Assembly: GCF_002953715.1 (NCBI RefSeq)
Contig: NZ_CP025012.1
Span: 4,823,001 to 4,887,000 of the forward strand
Length of the DNA: 64,000 bases
Source: Rhizobium leguminosarum
GTDB lineage: Bacteria > Pseudomonadota > Alphaproteobacteria > Rhizobiales > Rhizobiaceae
Direction of reading: 5' to 3'
A model generated the notes under the pieces. That model had not been told where the DNA came from. It saw only the letters and a program-made list of their open reading frames with translations, and made no database searches. Positions 17,213-25,549 of the stretch are shown here, in pieces; the stretch's first letter is position 1, and each line of letters begins with the position of its first letter. The position numbers were made by a program, and so were the translations under genes.

Positions 17213-18292
17213 TTAGATCCGTACGATGTGCTGATCCCAGGCGACGTCGCTGCGGGTCGACAGGAAATCGCCATCATAGGAAGAAACGGCAAAGCCGCTT
17301 CTTGCCGGGGCGATGCCCGCCGCATCCGGAACGGAAGTCTCGGCCAGCATCTTGCCCGTCCTTGCGTCGATGGTCACCGAGGCGCCGCCCTTCGGCGAGG
17401 TGATGCCGACGAGACCTTCGCTGCGATTGACGGCGATCGCCCCGACGTAATTGGCAAGCCGGCGCGTCGTTTCCTCCGGCAGGTCGATGAAGGAGAGATC
17501 TTCGCCCCTGGCGAAATGGCCGACAAGCGGCGGCAAATCCTTGCGGTGGCCTTCATACTGGCAGGCGAACCAGATGCGACCCTCGCCGTCGAGATCGACG
17601 TGGCGGGTGGAGAGTTCCGCCCATTCCGCCGGCAGCACATGTTTTTCGACCAGCGCACCGGTTGCCGCATCAATCAGCGCCAGCGACGGCTGCATCTCGC
17701 CGAGATTGAGCTTGGTACGGCCGAAATCCGGATGCGTCTCGATGCCGCCATTGGCGACGATGAGCAGGCGTCCGTCATCGGACACCGTCATGTCGTGCGG
17801 ACCGATGCCGTAGGTCTCGAATTCGCCGATGCGGGTGAAGCGGTCAGTGGCGTCGTAGAGGCCGATCATACCGCGATTGCCGTCGAAGTTGTTCTCGCTG
17901 GCGTAGAGCAAACGGCCGTCAGGAGAGAAGGCGCCGTGACCGTAGAAATGCCGGTCCTCCCTGGAGTTGATGACGATCGGCTCGCTTTTGTTCCAGGGAT
18001 CGAAGATCATTGCATAGGTGCCGGGCCGGCGCGCAAAGGCGACAGTCTTGCCGGTGGCGGCGCTGAAGGCCATGCCGTGGGCGCGGGCAGGGAGCGCTAC
18101 CTGATCGACGATCTCGCCACGCTCGGTCACGGTCGCAACGGCAAAGGAGCCGTCGGCTGCACGAATGCCCGAGGCATAGACCGCATCGGCCCGCTCCAGT
18201 GCCATCAGCGACCTCGGCGTCAAGGCAGCAAGGAAGCCAAGGCCGGCCGCCTTGACGAAACTGCGTCGGTCGATCGCGGCACTTCGCATCAT
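17213..18292 (-). CDS. DUF1513 domain-containing protein, Tat-exported
   Basis: A 359-residue predicted periplasmic beta-propeller-like protein. The N-terminus DRRSFVKAAGLGFLAAL is a twin-arginine signal (RRSFVK). The body has repeated blade-like segments (HGHGAFSPDGRLLYASEN type, DDGRLLIVANGG). It is the last gene of a four-gene iron-linked operon and starts four bases after the stop of the second imelysin. A role in periplasmic iron handling or sensing is inferred from this context only. Confidence 0.85.
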   Translation of the reverse strand: MMRSAAIDRRSFVKAAGLGFLAALTPRSLMALERADAVYASGIRAADGSFAVATVTERGEIVDQVALPARAHGMAFSAATGKTVAFARRPGTYAMIFDPWNKSEPIVINSREDRHFYGHGAFSPDGRLLYASENNFDGNRGMIGLYDATDRFTRIGEFETYGIGPHDMTVSDDGRLLIVANGGIETHPDFGRTKLNLGEMQPSLALIDAATGALVEKHVLPAEWAELSTRHVDLDGEGRIWFACQYEGHRKDLPPLVGHFARGEDLSFIDLPEETTRRLANYVGAIAVNRSEGLVGITSPKGGASVTIDARTGKMLAETSVPDAAGIAPARSGFAVSSYDGDFLSTRSDVAWDQHIVRI

Positions 18293-18296
18293 CGTC

Positions 18297-19397
18297 TCAG
18301 TCTCCGTCCGAAAAGGAAAAGCCGGCCGAAAGGCCGATCGCCGCGCCATATTCGTCGCTGATCCGGGTGATCAGGTCGCGGCTCTCGGCAAGCAGCGTAT
18401 CGAGCTTGGCCTTCTCCGCATCGCTTGTGGCGACGTCGATGTCGGGATTGAGCTTCGGCACGCTCTCGAGCAGCGATTTGAAGTCCTCGTCGATCGAAGC
18501 GGCAATCGGCTGCTTGTCCGGCGGCAGAAGCTCGGCCATGCCGGCCTTCTGCCAGAGCGTGCGCAGGCCCTCCAGATTGGCGGCCATCGATTTCCAGGTA
18601 TTTTTGGAGCGCCAGTAGATCGCCATGCGCGGCCGTGGCGCGGTGTCCTTGCCCTTGTAGAACTGCTCCAGCCGCTGGTCGCGGACATTCTCCGCACCAT
18701 GGACGAGAATGCCGAGCAGCGCCGTCACCGCTTCCTTGTTGTCCATGAAATCGTTGCTCTGCGGGCCTGGATGTTTCCAGCTCGCCTGCACGCCATCCGG
18801 CTTTTCCCAGGCGGCGACGACTTCGCCGGCCTCACGCTGGATATTGCCGGCGACCGCCTGGCCGAAAAGGCAGCGGAAACTGCCCTTCTGCCCGACGAGA
18901 TCGTCGGAGCCATTGCCGTAAAGCACGTATTCCAGCGCCGTCAGGCCTTGCAACGCAACACTCTTGCCGGCGATCGCATCAACGGTCGCATCGTTCGGAT
19001 CGGCCTTGGCGATCAGCGCCTGCACCTGCTTGAGGCCGACGCCCTTGCGGTCGGGATAAAACAGGATGTGCTCGAAGAGATTGTCCTGGATAACAGGTCC
19101 GGTCTGGACGATCTCGATGATCGACCAATAGCGGATCGTGTCGTCGAAGGTGGACTTCGCCTTGTCGAGCGTCTGCTGCGTGCCATCGGCGCAAAGATCC
19201 TTCATCGCCGTCGTCAGCCGGGCGGCCGATTGCTGCATGTTGCGATAGCCGGGACGGATCACCTCGTCGACGGCGCGCTGCATGACGGCGGGAACGGCAT
19301 CCTCGTTCAGCCCTGCCGGGGGAGTGGCCGTCTGGGCGGCCGCTGATGTAGCGAGGCCGATCAGAGTAAGGCAGAGCAGGGGGTGCCAAAGGCGCAT
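18297..19397 (-). CDS. Imelysin family protein lacking the GxHxxE histidine
   Basis: A 366-residue exported protein (Sec signal, cleavage after AAAQ near residue 22). It has the helical imelysin/M75 fold, as judged by length, helix pattern and similarity to its neighbour at 20983. At the family motif it reads GLTALE (151-156): the metal-binding His is Thr153 and the Glu is kept. It may therefore have lost or changed metal binding. Its ATG overlaps the stop of the DUF1111 gene by one base (TGATG). Confidence 0.85.
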   Translation of the reverse strand: MRLWHPLLCLTLIGLATSAAAQTATPPAGLNEDAVPAVMQRAVDEVIRPGYRNMQQSAARLTTAMKDLCADGTQQTLDKAKSTFDDTIRYWSIIEIVQTGPVIQDNLFEHILFYPDRKGVGLKQVQALIAKADPNDATVDAIAGKSVALQGLTALEYVLYGNGSDDLVGQKGSFRCLFGQAVAGNIQREAGEVVAAWEKPDGVQASWKHPGPQSNDFMDNKEAVTALLGILVHGAENVRDQRLEQFYKGKDTAPRPRMAIYWRSKNTWKSMAANLEGLRTLWQKAGMAELLPPDKQPIAASIDEDFKSLLESVPKLNPDIDVATSDAEKAKLDTLLAESRDLITRISDEYGAAIGLSAGFSFSDGD

Positions 19398-20935
19398 CAA
19401 AGTGACTCCAGGAATGTAATCAGGGCCGCCCTGTCGTCTTTCGGCAGGGAGGAGAAAGCTTTGCGGGCCTTTTCAGCTTCGCCGCCATGCCAGAGGATCG
19501 CTTCGGTGAGGCTCCGCGCACGGCCGTCATGCAGGAAAAAGCTGTGTCCGCTGACAGTCCGGGTCAGTCCTATACCCCATAGCGGCGGCGTGCGCCATTC
19601 ACGTCCGCTTGCAAGACCGACCTGCTGCCCGTCGGCAAGGCCGTCGCCCATGTCGTGCAGAAGAAAGTCGGAATAGGGCCAGATCAGCTGGAAGGACTGT
19701 GCCTTGTCCGGCGTATCCCGCCGGGTGACGAATTTCGGCACATGGCAGGAAATGCAGCCGGTTTCGTAGAAGATCCGCTTGCCCCGCAGGGTCTCGGGGA
19801 AGCTTGCCTTGCGGCGCGAGGGAACGGCGAGATTTTCGGAATAGAAGGTGACGAGGTCGAGAATAGGACCCGGCGCCTCTTGCCTGCCCAGCCGTTTCTG
19901 CACCCCGGTCGGCATATCAAGGCATTTTTCTTCCGCCTTGGTGCAGTCGCCCTGCGCATTCGGCTGATCGGGCGTCGAGATGCCGATATCATTGGCGAAG
20001 GCATCGGCACTCTGGTCGCGCACAGTGGCATTCTGTGCCTTCCAGCCGAATCGTCCGAGCGCGATCTTGCCGCTGCGGTGGTCGCGCACAATCGCCGCCT
20101 TCCCCGAAATGCCGTCGCCATCGGCATCGTCCGGATCGGCATGGGCGAGGATATCGGCTTCGGGAATGGCCTCGATCAGTCCGAGGCCGATCATCGCCGA
20201 GGCGACACGCGGCGAAATCGTCGTCGCGGGATCGAGCGGTCCATAAGCGGGATTGACAACTGCATAGCTCGGCCGGCGCAGCGGCACGGTCTCGCCGTCG
20301 CCGAGCGTCACCCTCTCTTCGTGGTAGCTGATCGCCATCTTCCCCTCGGCAGCAAGGCCGGGAACGGCGAGGTCCTGCAGCTGATGGCCGTAAACCGGAT
20401 CGGGAAAATTGACGACATCAGCCTGCGCGATCGCCTTTTCTTCCTCCGGCGTCCTGGCCGCACGGGAAAGCCGCAGCAACATCGAGGTGGCGCTCGGGCC
20501 TCCCTCCGGCGGTCTGCCGCGGCCATCATTGACATGGCAGCTCATGCAGGAGCGGGCGTTAAACAGCGGCCCGAGACCATCGGAGGCCTGCGTCGAGGAG
20601 GGAGCAGAAACCCAGAGCTTGCGGAAGAGCGCGTTGCCGAGCTTGAAATTCTGCTCTTCGTCGAAGGGGATGTTGGCCGAAATATGCGAGAAGCTGTCCT
20701 CGGTGACAGGGTCGATCGAGGTCGTAGCCCCTGCCTGCATCGCTTCGTATTGTTCTGCCTTGGAAAAATCCGCCGTCGGCCGGGTGACGTCGGCGACACG
20801 TTTCAAATCGGCCTCGGAAAGGTCGGTGCGTTTCGTCGGCAGATCGAAACCGGCGGCGATGCTGACGGAAAAACCGGCAAGCGTGGCGCAGAGCACTGCG
20901 CTGGCGATCAATCGGCGGGCCGGGGCATGCGACAT
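19397..20935 (-). CDS. Di-haem oxidoreductase family protein (DUF1111, thiol oxidoreductase-like)
   Basis: A 512-residue exported c-type cytochrome with a Sec signal at 1-28. It has two haem-binding motifs, CMSCH near residue 130 and CISCH near 395, and the family segment DGLGPLFNARSC. Members resemble MauG/CCP peroxidases and lie next to imelysin genes in many proteobacteria. An electron-transfer role in iron uptake or release is inferred. It is translationally coupled to the downstream imelysin. Confidence 0.9.
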   Translation of the reverse strand: MSHAPARRLIASAVLCATLAGFSVSIAAGFDLPTKRTDLSEADLKRVADVTRPTADFSKAEQYEAMQAGATTSIDPVTEDSFSHISANIPFDEEQNFKLGNALFRKLWVSAPSSTQASDGLGPLFNARSCMSCHVNDGRGRPPEGGPSATSMLLRLSRAARTPEEEKAIAQADVVNFPDPVYGHQLQDLAVPGLAAEGKMAISYHEERVTLGDGETVPLRRPSYAVVNPAYGPLDPATTISPRVASAMIGLGLIEAIPEADILAHADPDDADGDGISGKAAIVRDHRSGKIALGRFGWKAQNATVRDQSADAFANDIGISTPDQPNAQGDCTKAEEKCLDMPTGVQKRLGRQEAPGPILDLVTFYSENLAVPSRRKASFPETLRGKRIFYETGCISCHVPKFVTRRDTPDKAQSFQLIWPYSDFLLHDMGDGLADGQQVGLASGREWRTPPLWGIGLTRTVSGHSFFLHDGRARSLTEAILWHGGEAEKARKAFSSLPKDDRAALITFLESL

Positions 20936-20944
20936 TTTAGGGTC

Positions 20945-20973
20945 CGGGCCGCTCCGGCTTTCGAAGCGGCCCG
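20945..20973. terminator. Hairpin between first imelysin and DUF1111 gene
   Basis: A 9-bp perfect stem CGGGCCGCT / AGCGGCCCG with an 11-base loop lies in the 47-bp space between two same-strand (minus) genes. The T-run follows on the plus strand, so on the operon transcript it is a U-less intercistronic hairpin. It may stabilise the upstream imelysin message or partly attenuate downstream genes. Confidence 0.5.
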
Positions 20974-20982
20974 CCTTTTTGC

Positions 20983-22260
20983 TTATTTGAAGACGGCGTT
21001 AGGATTATCCAAGCTGTCGGAACCTTCAAGCTGAACCGTGCCGAGATCGAGTGCGGCAATAACGCGCTGCACCGATTTCGTCTGGTCGATCAGCCCGTCG
21101 ATGGCGGCCTGGACGACGGCATTGCCTTCCTTGTTGCCCTCGGCGATCATCTGGTCGTACTTCTCGACCGTCTCGCCGCGCTTAGCCATGGCATTCATCG
21201 CGTCGAGCGTCTTGTTGAGCTTGCCTTCCACTTCGGCATCGAGCGCCTTGTCCTTGGCGGCCACCAGATCGTGCAGCGACGGGCCGCTGAGCTTAGTGCC
21301 GTCGACGCGGGTATAGTTGCCGGTATAGGCGGCGGCGATGCCGATCGCGTCGTTGAGATGTGAGTTGTAGGTATTGTCCGAGAAGCAATCATGCTCTTCT
21401 TCCGGATCGTGCAGCAGCAGGCCGAGCTTCATGCGCTCGCCGGCAAGCTCGCCGTAGGAAAGCGAACCCATGCCCGTCAGGATCGCGACGAGGCCGGCCT
21501 TCGGATCGGCTTCGACGTTCTTCGTCGCAGCACCGTTCGGCGTCCAGTTGTCGGTCATTTCCTGCAGGTCGGAAACGAGCAGGGTGGAGGCGGATTTCAG
21601 ATATTCGGCGCGGCGGTCGCAATTGCCGTGCGTGCAGTTCTTGAGATCGTAATCCGTTGCCGGACGGTCGCCGGCGCCAGGCCCCGTGCCGTTCAGATCC
21701 TGACCCCAGAGCAGGAATTCGATGGCATGATAGCCGGTCGCGACATTGGCTTCGATGCCGCCGGCCTCGGCCAGTGTGCCGGAGAGAAATTCCGGCGTCA
21801 GCTTGGAAGCGTCGACATCCTTGCCGTCGATCTTGATCGTCTTGTTGGCGATGACATTTGCCACATAGAGGGAATTTTCGTCGCTCTCGGTACCGTAGGA
21901 GGCATCGACATAGTCGATCAGGCCTTCATCGAGCGGCCACGCATTGACCTTGCCTTCCCAGTCGTCGACAATCGGATTGCCGAAGCGATAGACTTCCGTC
22001 TGCTGGTAGGGAACGCGTGCCTTGATCCAGGCCTCCCTGGCGGCTTTCAGCGTCGCGTCGGTCGGCGCTTTCAGGAAGGCGTCGATCGCGGCGTCGAGCG
22101 CCTTGGCCGTCGTCAGCGAGTCTTCGTATTTTGCATGCGCCACGTCGGCATAGTGTTTCACCACGCTAGCAGCATCGGCCGCGGCATGCGCGGGAAGGAC
22201 GAGCAGGGCGGCGGGGGCGATCGCCAGCACGGCTGCGCGGAATTTGCGGTTGAGCTTCAT
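20983..22260 (-). CDS. Imelysin family protein (iron-regulated, IrpA-like)
   Basis: A 425-residue exported protein, first gene of the operon. Sec signal 1-25 (AHA). It carries the intact M75 motif GYHAIEFLLWG with GxHxxE at residues 176-181, plus helical repeats typical of insulin-cleaving/IrpA proteins. These are periplasmic or surface proteins linked to iron uptake; a peptidase role is doubtful. A candidate Irr box lies 82 bp upstream. Confidence 0.92.
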   Translation of the reverse strand: MKLNRKFRAAVLAIAPAALLVLPAHAAADAASVVKHYADVAHAKYEDSLTTAKALDAAIDAFLKAPTDATLKAAREAWIKARVPYQQTEVYRFGNPIVDDWEGKVNAWPLDEGLIDYVDASYGTESDENSLYVANVIANKTIKIDGKDVDASKLTPEFLSGTLAEAGGIEANVATGYHAIEFLLWGQDLNGTGPGAGDRPATDYDLKNCTHGNCDRRAEYLKSASTLLVSDLQEMTDNWTPNGAATKNVEADPKAGLVAILTGMGSLSYGELAGERMKLGLLLHDPEEEHDCFSDNTYNSHLNDAIGIAAAYTGNYTRVDGTKLSGPSLHDLVAAKDKALDAEVEGKLNKTLDAMNAMAKRGETVEKYDQMIAEGNKEGNAVVQAAIDGLIDQTKSVQRVIAALDLGTVQLEGSDSLDNPNAVFK

Positions 22261-22341
22261 GATCCTCTCCTGTGACGGGATTTTCCGTCTAATCGGGCTC
22301 CGTCTCTTCGCGCAAAAGCAAACTGGTGTCAAACACTCTAG

Positions 22342-22358
22342 TTTGGAATGATTTTAAG
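22342..22358. promoter_or_regulatory. Candidate Irr iron-control element
   Basis: TTTGGAATGATTTTAAG matches the iron control element TTTAGAA-N3-TTCTAAA of rhizobial Irr at 11 of the 14 specified positions, including spacing. It lies 82 bp upstream of the imelysin operon, whose products are iron-linked. Irr binding is inferred. Confidence 0.5.
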
Positions 22359-22474
22359 AATGGACAGGCGTGGCTAACCGGTCATTTTTGAACGGCATCT
22401 GCTTGAAAAATCGGCAGCAACCGCGCCATTTCGCCGCGGCATCGCTATCCGTTGCAGGCCTCCGCTAAACCGCG

Positions 22475-23764
22475 TCAGCCCCTCCGCTGCATACGGCAGA
22501 AGAAGAAGCCGTCCGTGTCGGTGGAGGCGGGCGTCAGCGTCACCGTCAGGCCGTCGGAAGAATGCGGACGCGGGGCGTCTTTCCCGAAAAGCTGATCCCA
22601 GGCAGGCAGGGCGCTGACGATTTGAAAATCAGGATTGTCAGCCGTGAAGCGGCGCACCTGTTCCTCGTTCTCCTGGGGCAGGACCGAGCAGGTGACGTAG
22701 ATCAGTTCGCCGCCTGATTTGACGAAGCCGCTCGCCTGCGCCAGCGCGTCCTGCTGCTGGGTGGTGCGTTCGTCGAGGTTCTTCGCCGTCAGCCGCCATT
22801 TCGTATCGGGGCGCCGCCGCCATGTGCCGGTGCCGGTGCAGGGCGCGTCGACCAGCACCTTGTCGCAGCGTCCGGCAAGGGCGGAGAGCGCCCTGGCATC
22901 GTCATGCACCTGGACATTGCGTGTTCCCGCCCGCTTCAGCCGCTCGATGATCGGCGCCAGTCGTTTGCGATCGGCGTCATAGGCGTGAACCTGTCCCTTG
23001 TTCTGCATGGCCGCCGCCATGGCGAGCGTCTTGCCGCCGCCGCCGGCGCAATAGTCGAGAACCTGTTCGCCATCATGGGCGAGCACCAGGTCGGCGACGA
23101 TCTGCGATCCCTCATCCTGAACTTCGAACCAGCCTTTCTGGAACGAAAGCTCGGCTGTCACGTTGGGAAGACGCGAGGCGCCTTCGCCGGCGGCAATCCG
23201 GATGCCGTGGCGGGCGATCTTCGCAGCATGCGCGTTGGCTCTTTCGAGTGCCTTGACGACCTTGTCGCGGGAGGCCTTGAGCAGGTTGGCGCGCAGATCG
23301 AGCGTCGGTCGGGCGGCAAGTGCCTGTGCCTCGGCAAGCCATCCGGCGCCAAAGGCCTGTTCGAAGGAGGGTTGGACCCATTCGGGGATATCGCCGCGAA
23401 TATGCAGCGGCGCATCGTCGAGCGAGCGGCTTTGAAAGGCCGCAACAGCGTCGGCTGAAAGCGGTGCTGGCGCAAACTTGTCATCCGCCAACTCACTGCC
23501 AAGACTGTCAGGTGTGAAACCCCATTGGCGGAACATGACGGCATGGGCAATGGCAGCAGGACTGTCGTCATCCATCAGCCAGGCATGGGAAAGCCGCATG
23601 CGCAGTGCGTCATAGACGATGTTGCCGATCGCAGCACGATCGCCGGAGCCGGCGAAGCGGTGCGCAAGGCCCCAGTCCTTCAGCGCGTCGGCGACAGGCC
23701 GCTTGCGGGCATCGATGTCCGCGAGCACAGAAATCGCCCCTTCGAGGCGGCCGCCCAGACGCAT
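22475..23764 (-). CDS. rsmB: RsmB/NOP family 16S rRNA m5C methyltransferase
   Basis: A 429-residue SAM-dependent RNA cytosine-5 methyltransferase. An N-terminal NusB-like part is followed by the Rossmann domain with YCAGGGGKT (SAM loop), DAPCTGTGTWRR (motif IV Cys) and TCSVLPQEN (motif VI catalytic Cys). No other catalytic change is seen. It is probably the C967-type rRNA enzyme, though specificity within the NOP family cannot be read from the sequence. Confidence 0.88.
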   Translation of the reverse strand: MRLGGRLEGAISVLADIDARKRPVADALKDWGLAHRFAGSGDRAAIGNIVYDALRMRLSHAWLMDDDSPAAIAHAVMFRQWGFTPDSLGSELADDKFAPAPLSADAVAAFQSRSLDDAPLHIRGDIPEWVQPSFEQAFGAGWLAEAQALAARPTLDLRANLLKASRDKVVKALERANAHAAKIARHGIRIAAGEGASRLPNVTAELSFQKGWFEVQDEGSQIVADLVLAHDGEQVLDYCAGGGGKTLAMAAAMQNKGQVHAYDADRKRLAPIIERLKRAGTRNVQVHDDARALSALAGRCDKVLVDAPCTGTGTWRRRPDTKWRLTAKNLDERTTQQQDALAQASGFVKSGGELIYVTCSVLPQENEEQVRRFTADNPDFQIVSALPAWDQLFGKDAPRPHSSDGLTVTLTPASTDTDGFFFCRMQRRG

Positions 23765-23907
23765 TCACATGTCTCCTATTGCCGTGGCGTGTGAACGATC
23801 AGCGCAAACGCGAGTGTCACGTAGTCGTTTGTTCACGAGTCTCAACCGGGTGGTAACCGCGATTGACGGCAAGAGCAAGCGCCGCTTCCGGCGCAGTCAG
23901 TGTGGCC

Positions 23908-24270
23908 TCAGCTGACGACCTGGTAGCAGACCTTCGCAGTGCCGGAGCTCACCATGCCGATATTCTGCGCGGCGGCGCGCGACAGGTCGATCACACGACC
24001 ACGGATGAACGGACCACGATCGTTGATACGAACGACGACGGTGCGGCCATTGTTGCGGTTGGTGACCTTCACCTTGGTGCCGAAAGCAAGCGAACGATGT
24101 GCGGCAGTCAAGATGGCAGGGTTCATACGTTCCCCGGAAGCAGTTTTGGAGCGAAGTGCGTACCATGAAGCACCGCCACAACCATTGCCAGCAAAACCCT
24201 CCGCCGGAAGCATGGAAGAACAGGCTGCAATAGTTACAGCGGCGATAATAGAACGACGAATGTTCTTCAA
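23908..24270 (-). CDS. RlpA-like septal ring lytic transglycosylase family protein
   Basis: A short (120-residue) double-psi beta-barrel protein with GGASWYALRSKTASGERM, AHRSLAFGTKVKVTN and the catalytic-loop RINDRGPFIRGRVIDLS. These mark RlpA-type enzymes that cut naked glycan strands at division sites. The N-terminus MKNIRRSIIAAVTIAAC contains a possible lipobox (IAAC, Cys17). I prefer the TTG at 24270 as start because GAGGGA lies nine bases upstream; GTG 24300 would add ten residues. No SPOR domain, unlike E. coli RlpA. Confidence 0.82.
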   Translation of the reverse strand: MKNIRRSIIAAVTIAACSSMLPAEGFAGNGCGGASWYALRSKTASGERMNPAILTAAHRSLAFGTKVKVTNRNNGRTVVVRINDRGPFIRGRVIDLSRAAAQNIGMVSSGTAKVCYQVVS

Positions 24271-24676
24271 AACAGAGTATCCCTCAACTATTGAACTCAC
24301 GCCCTTGCAGGCGGCGGGGCTTAAATCTGTGAAAAAGTGGCGAAAAAGTGCCGCTGCTGTTCACGGAATATTACAATCGGTAACATTCGTGAGTGTGATG
24401 TCGGGATTCCAGGAATGTGCGCGACGCCGAAGCGTGGAAAAAACCTAATAAAATCAGTTAAAATCCGAACGAATTTTCCGAAGGGATAGTTAACGTCATG
24501 GCGTTCACGAAAATCGCGAAAATATTTTTCCGGTTTTGCCATATTTGCTGCCACATTTGGGCAAATTCAAGGGCCGTTAACCATAAGATATGGCGAAAAT
24601 TGTCCGCCCAAAGCGGGAAAGTAGGAATTTCCTACTCATTTTGGGTGAACGTATCCGTCGCAAACAGGACTGAGTT
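24271..24676. other. 406-bp intergenic region upstream of rlpA-like gene
   Basis: AT-rich compared with its surroundings and without a convincing ORF. It contains a CtrA-type half-site TTAACCAT (24577-24584) and a second TTAACGTCAT stretch near 24490. A nested palindrome lies at 24607-24645: inner arms AGTAGGAA / TTCCTACT around one base, outer arms CCCAAA / TTTGGG. The palindrome sits 30 bp after the queG-SDR operon and may terminate it; the remainder is probably the rlpA leader. Confidence 0.5.
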
Positions 24677-25549
24677 CTACTCCCCACGCCAGCGTCCATC
24701 CCGCCATAATTGCGCAAGCGACATGGGATAGTTCGGGAAGGAGAATTCGAATCCGGCGGCCTTCAGTTTCGCGTTCGAAACCCGTTTGTTCTCGCCGTAG
24801 AAAGTGCGCGCCATCGGCGTCAGTTCGGCGGTCTCGAACGCCTGCTCCGGCGGCGGTTCGACGCCCATCAGCCGGGCTGCCTCGACGATCACATCCTGCG
24901 GCGGGCCGGGCCGGTCGTCGGTGACATTATAGATGCCGCCGAGGCTGTGCTCCGACAGAAAGCGTGTCGCAGCGCCAATATCCTCGACGCGGATGCGGTT
25001 GAACACCTGGTCCTTCTTGATCAGCCGTCGCGCCGTGCCCTTGTCCAGATTGCAGAAGGCGTTGCGGCCCGGCCCATAGATGCCGGAAAGGCGAAGCACC
25101 GCCGCCGGCAAGCCGCGCTCCCGGCCCATGGCCAGCCAACCCTCTTCCGCCTCGAGCCGTTCGGTGGACCGTCCGGAAACCGGCAGGCACGGCGTTTCCT
25201 CACTCACCCAGGCGCCCTGGTGATCGCCATAGACGCCGACGGTGGAGAGATAACCGATCCATTCGAGCTTCGGCAGCAGGCGTGCGCCGTCTTTGTCAAG
25301 CAGCCGCAGCAGCGGGTCGGCCTTTCCAGGCGCGATCGACTGGACCAGATGCGTTACACCAGTCAACGCTCGGCGCAGTTCCTCATCCATGTTCTCGCCG
25401 TCGAAAAGGAATGCTTCGATGCCGTTCCGGCGGAGCGCTTCGACTTTGTCTGGCGAACGCGTGGTGCCGGAAACCCGCACGCCGTCGCCGGCAAAGGCCT
25501 TGGCGATTGCTGTGCCGGAATAACCGCAGCCAAAGATCATCACATGCAT
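24677..25549 (-). CDS. SDR/NAD-dependent epimerase family protein (YeeZ-like)
   Basis: A 290-residue extended-SDR-like protein. The N-terminus MHVMIFGCGYSGTAIAKAF has a GxGxxG-type dinucleotide loop. A YGDHQG segment and a GIYGPGRN segment, typical of the family, follow. The reaction is unknown. Its ATG overlaps the stop codon of queG by one base (TGATG), so the two are coupled. Confidence 0.83.
   Translation of the reverse strand: MHVMIFGCGYSGTAIAKAFAGDGVRVSGTTRSPDKVEALRRNGIEAFLFDGENMDEELRRALTGVTHLVQSIAPGKADPLLRLLDKDGARLLPKLEWIGYLSTVGVYGDHQGAWVSEETPCLPVSGRSTERLEAEEGWLAMGRERGLPAAVLRLSGIYGPGRNAFCNLDKGTARRLIKKDQVFNRIRVEDIGAATRFLSEHSLGGIYNVTDDRPGPPQDVIVEAARLMGVEPPPEQAFETAELTPMARTFYGENKRVSNAKLKAAGFEFSFPNYPMSLAQLWRDGRWRGE

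Noticed and set aside
24321..24554. 77-codon minus-strand ORF in the rlpA leader
   Set aside because: No SD, no recognisable motif, and composition follows the AT-rich intergenic stretch.
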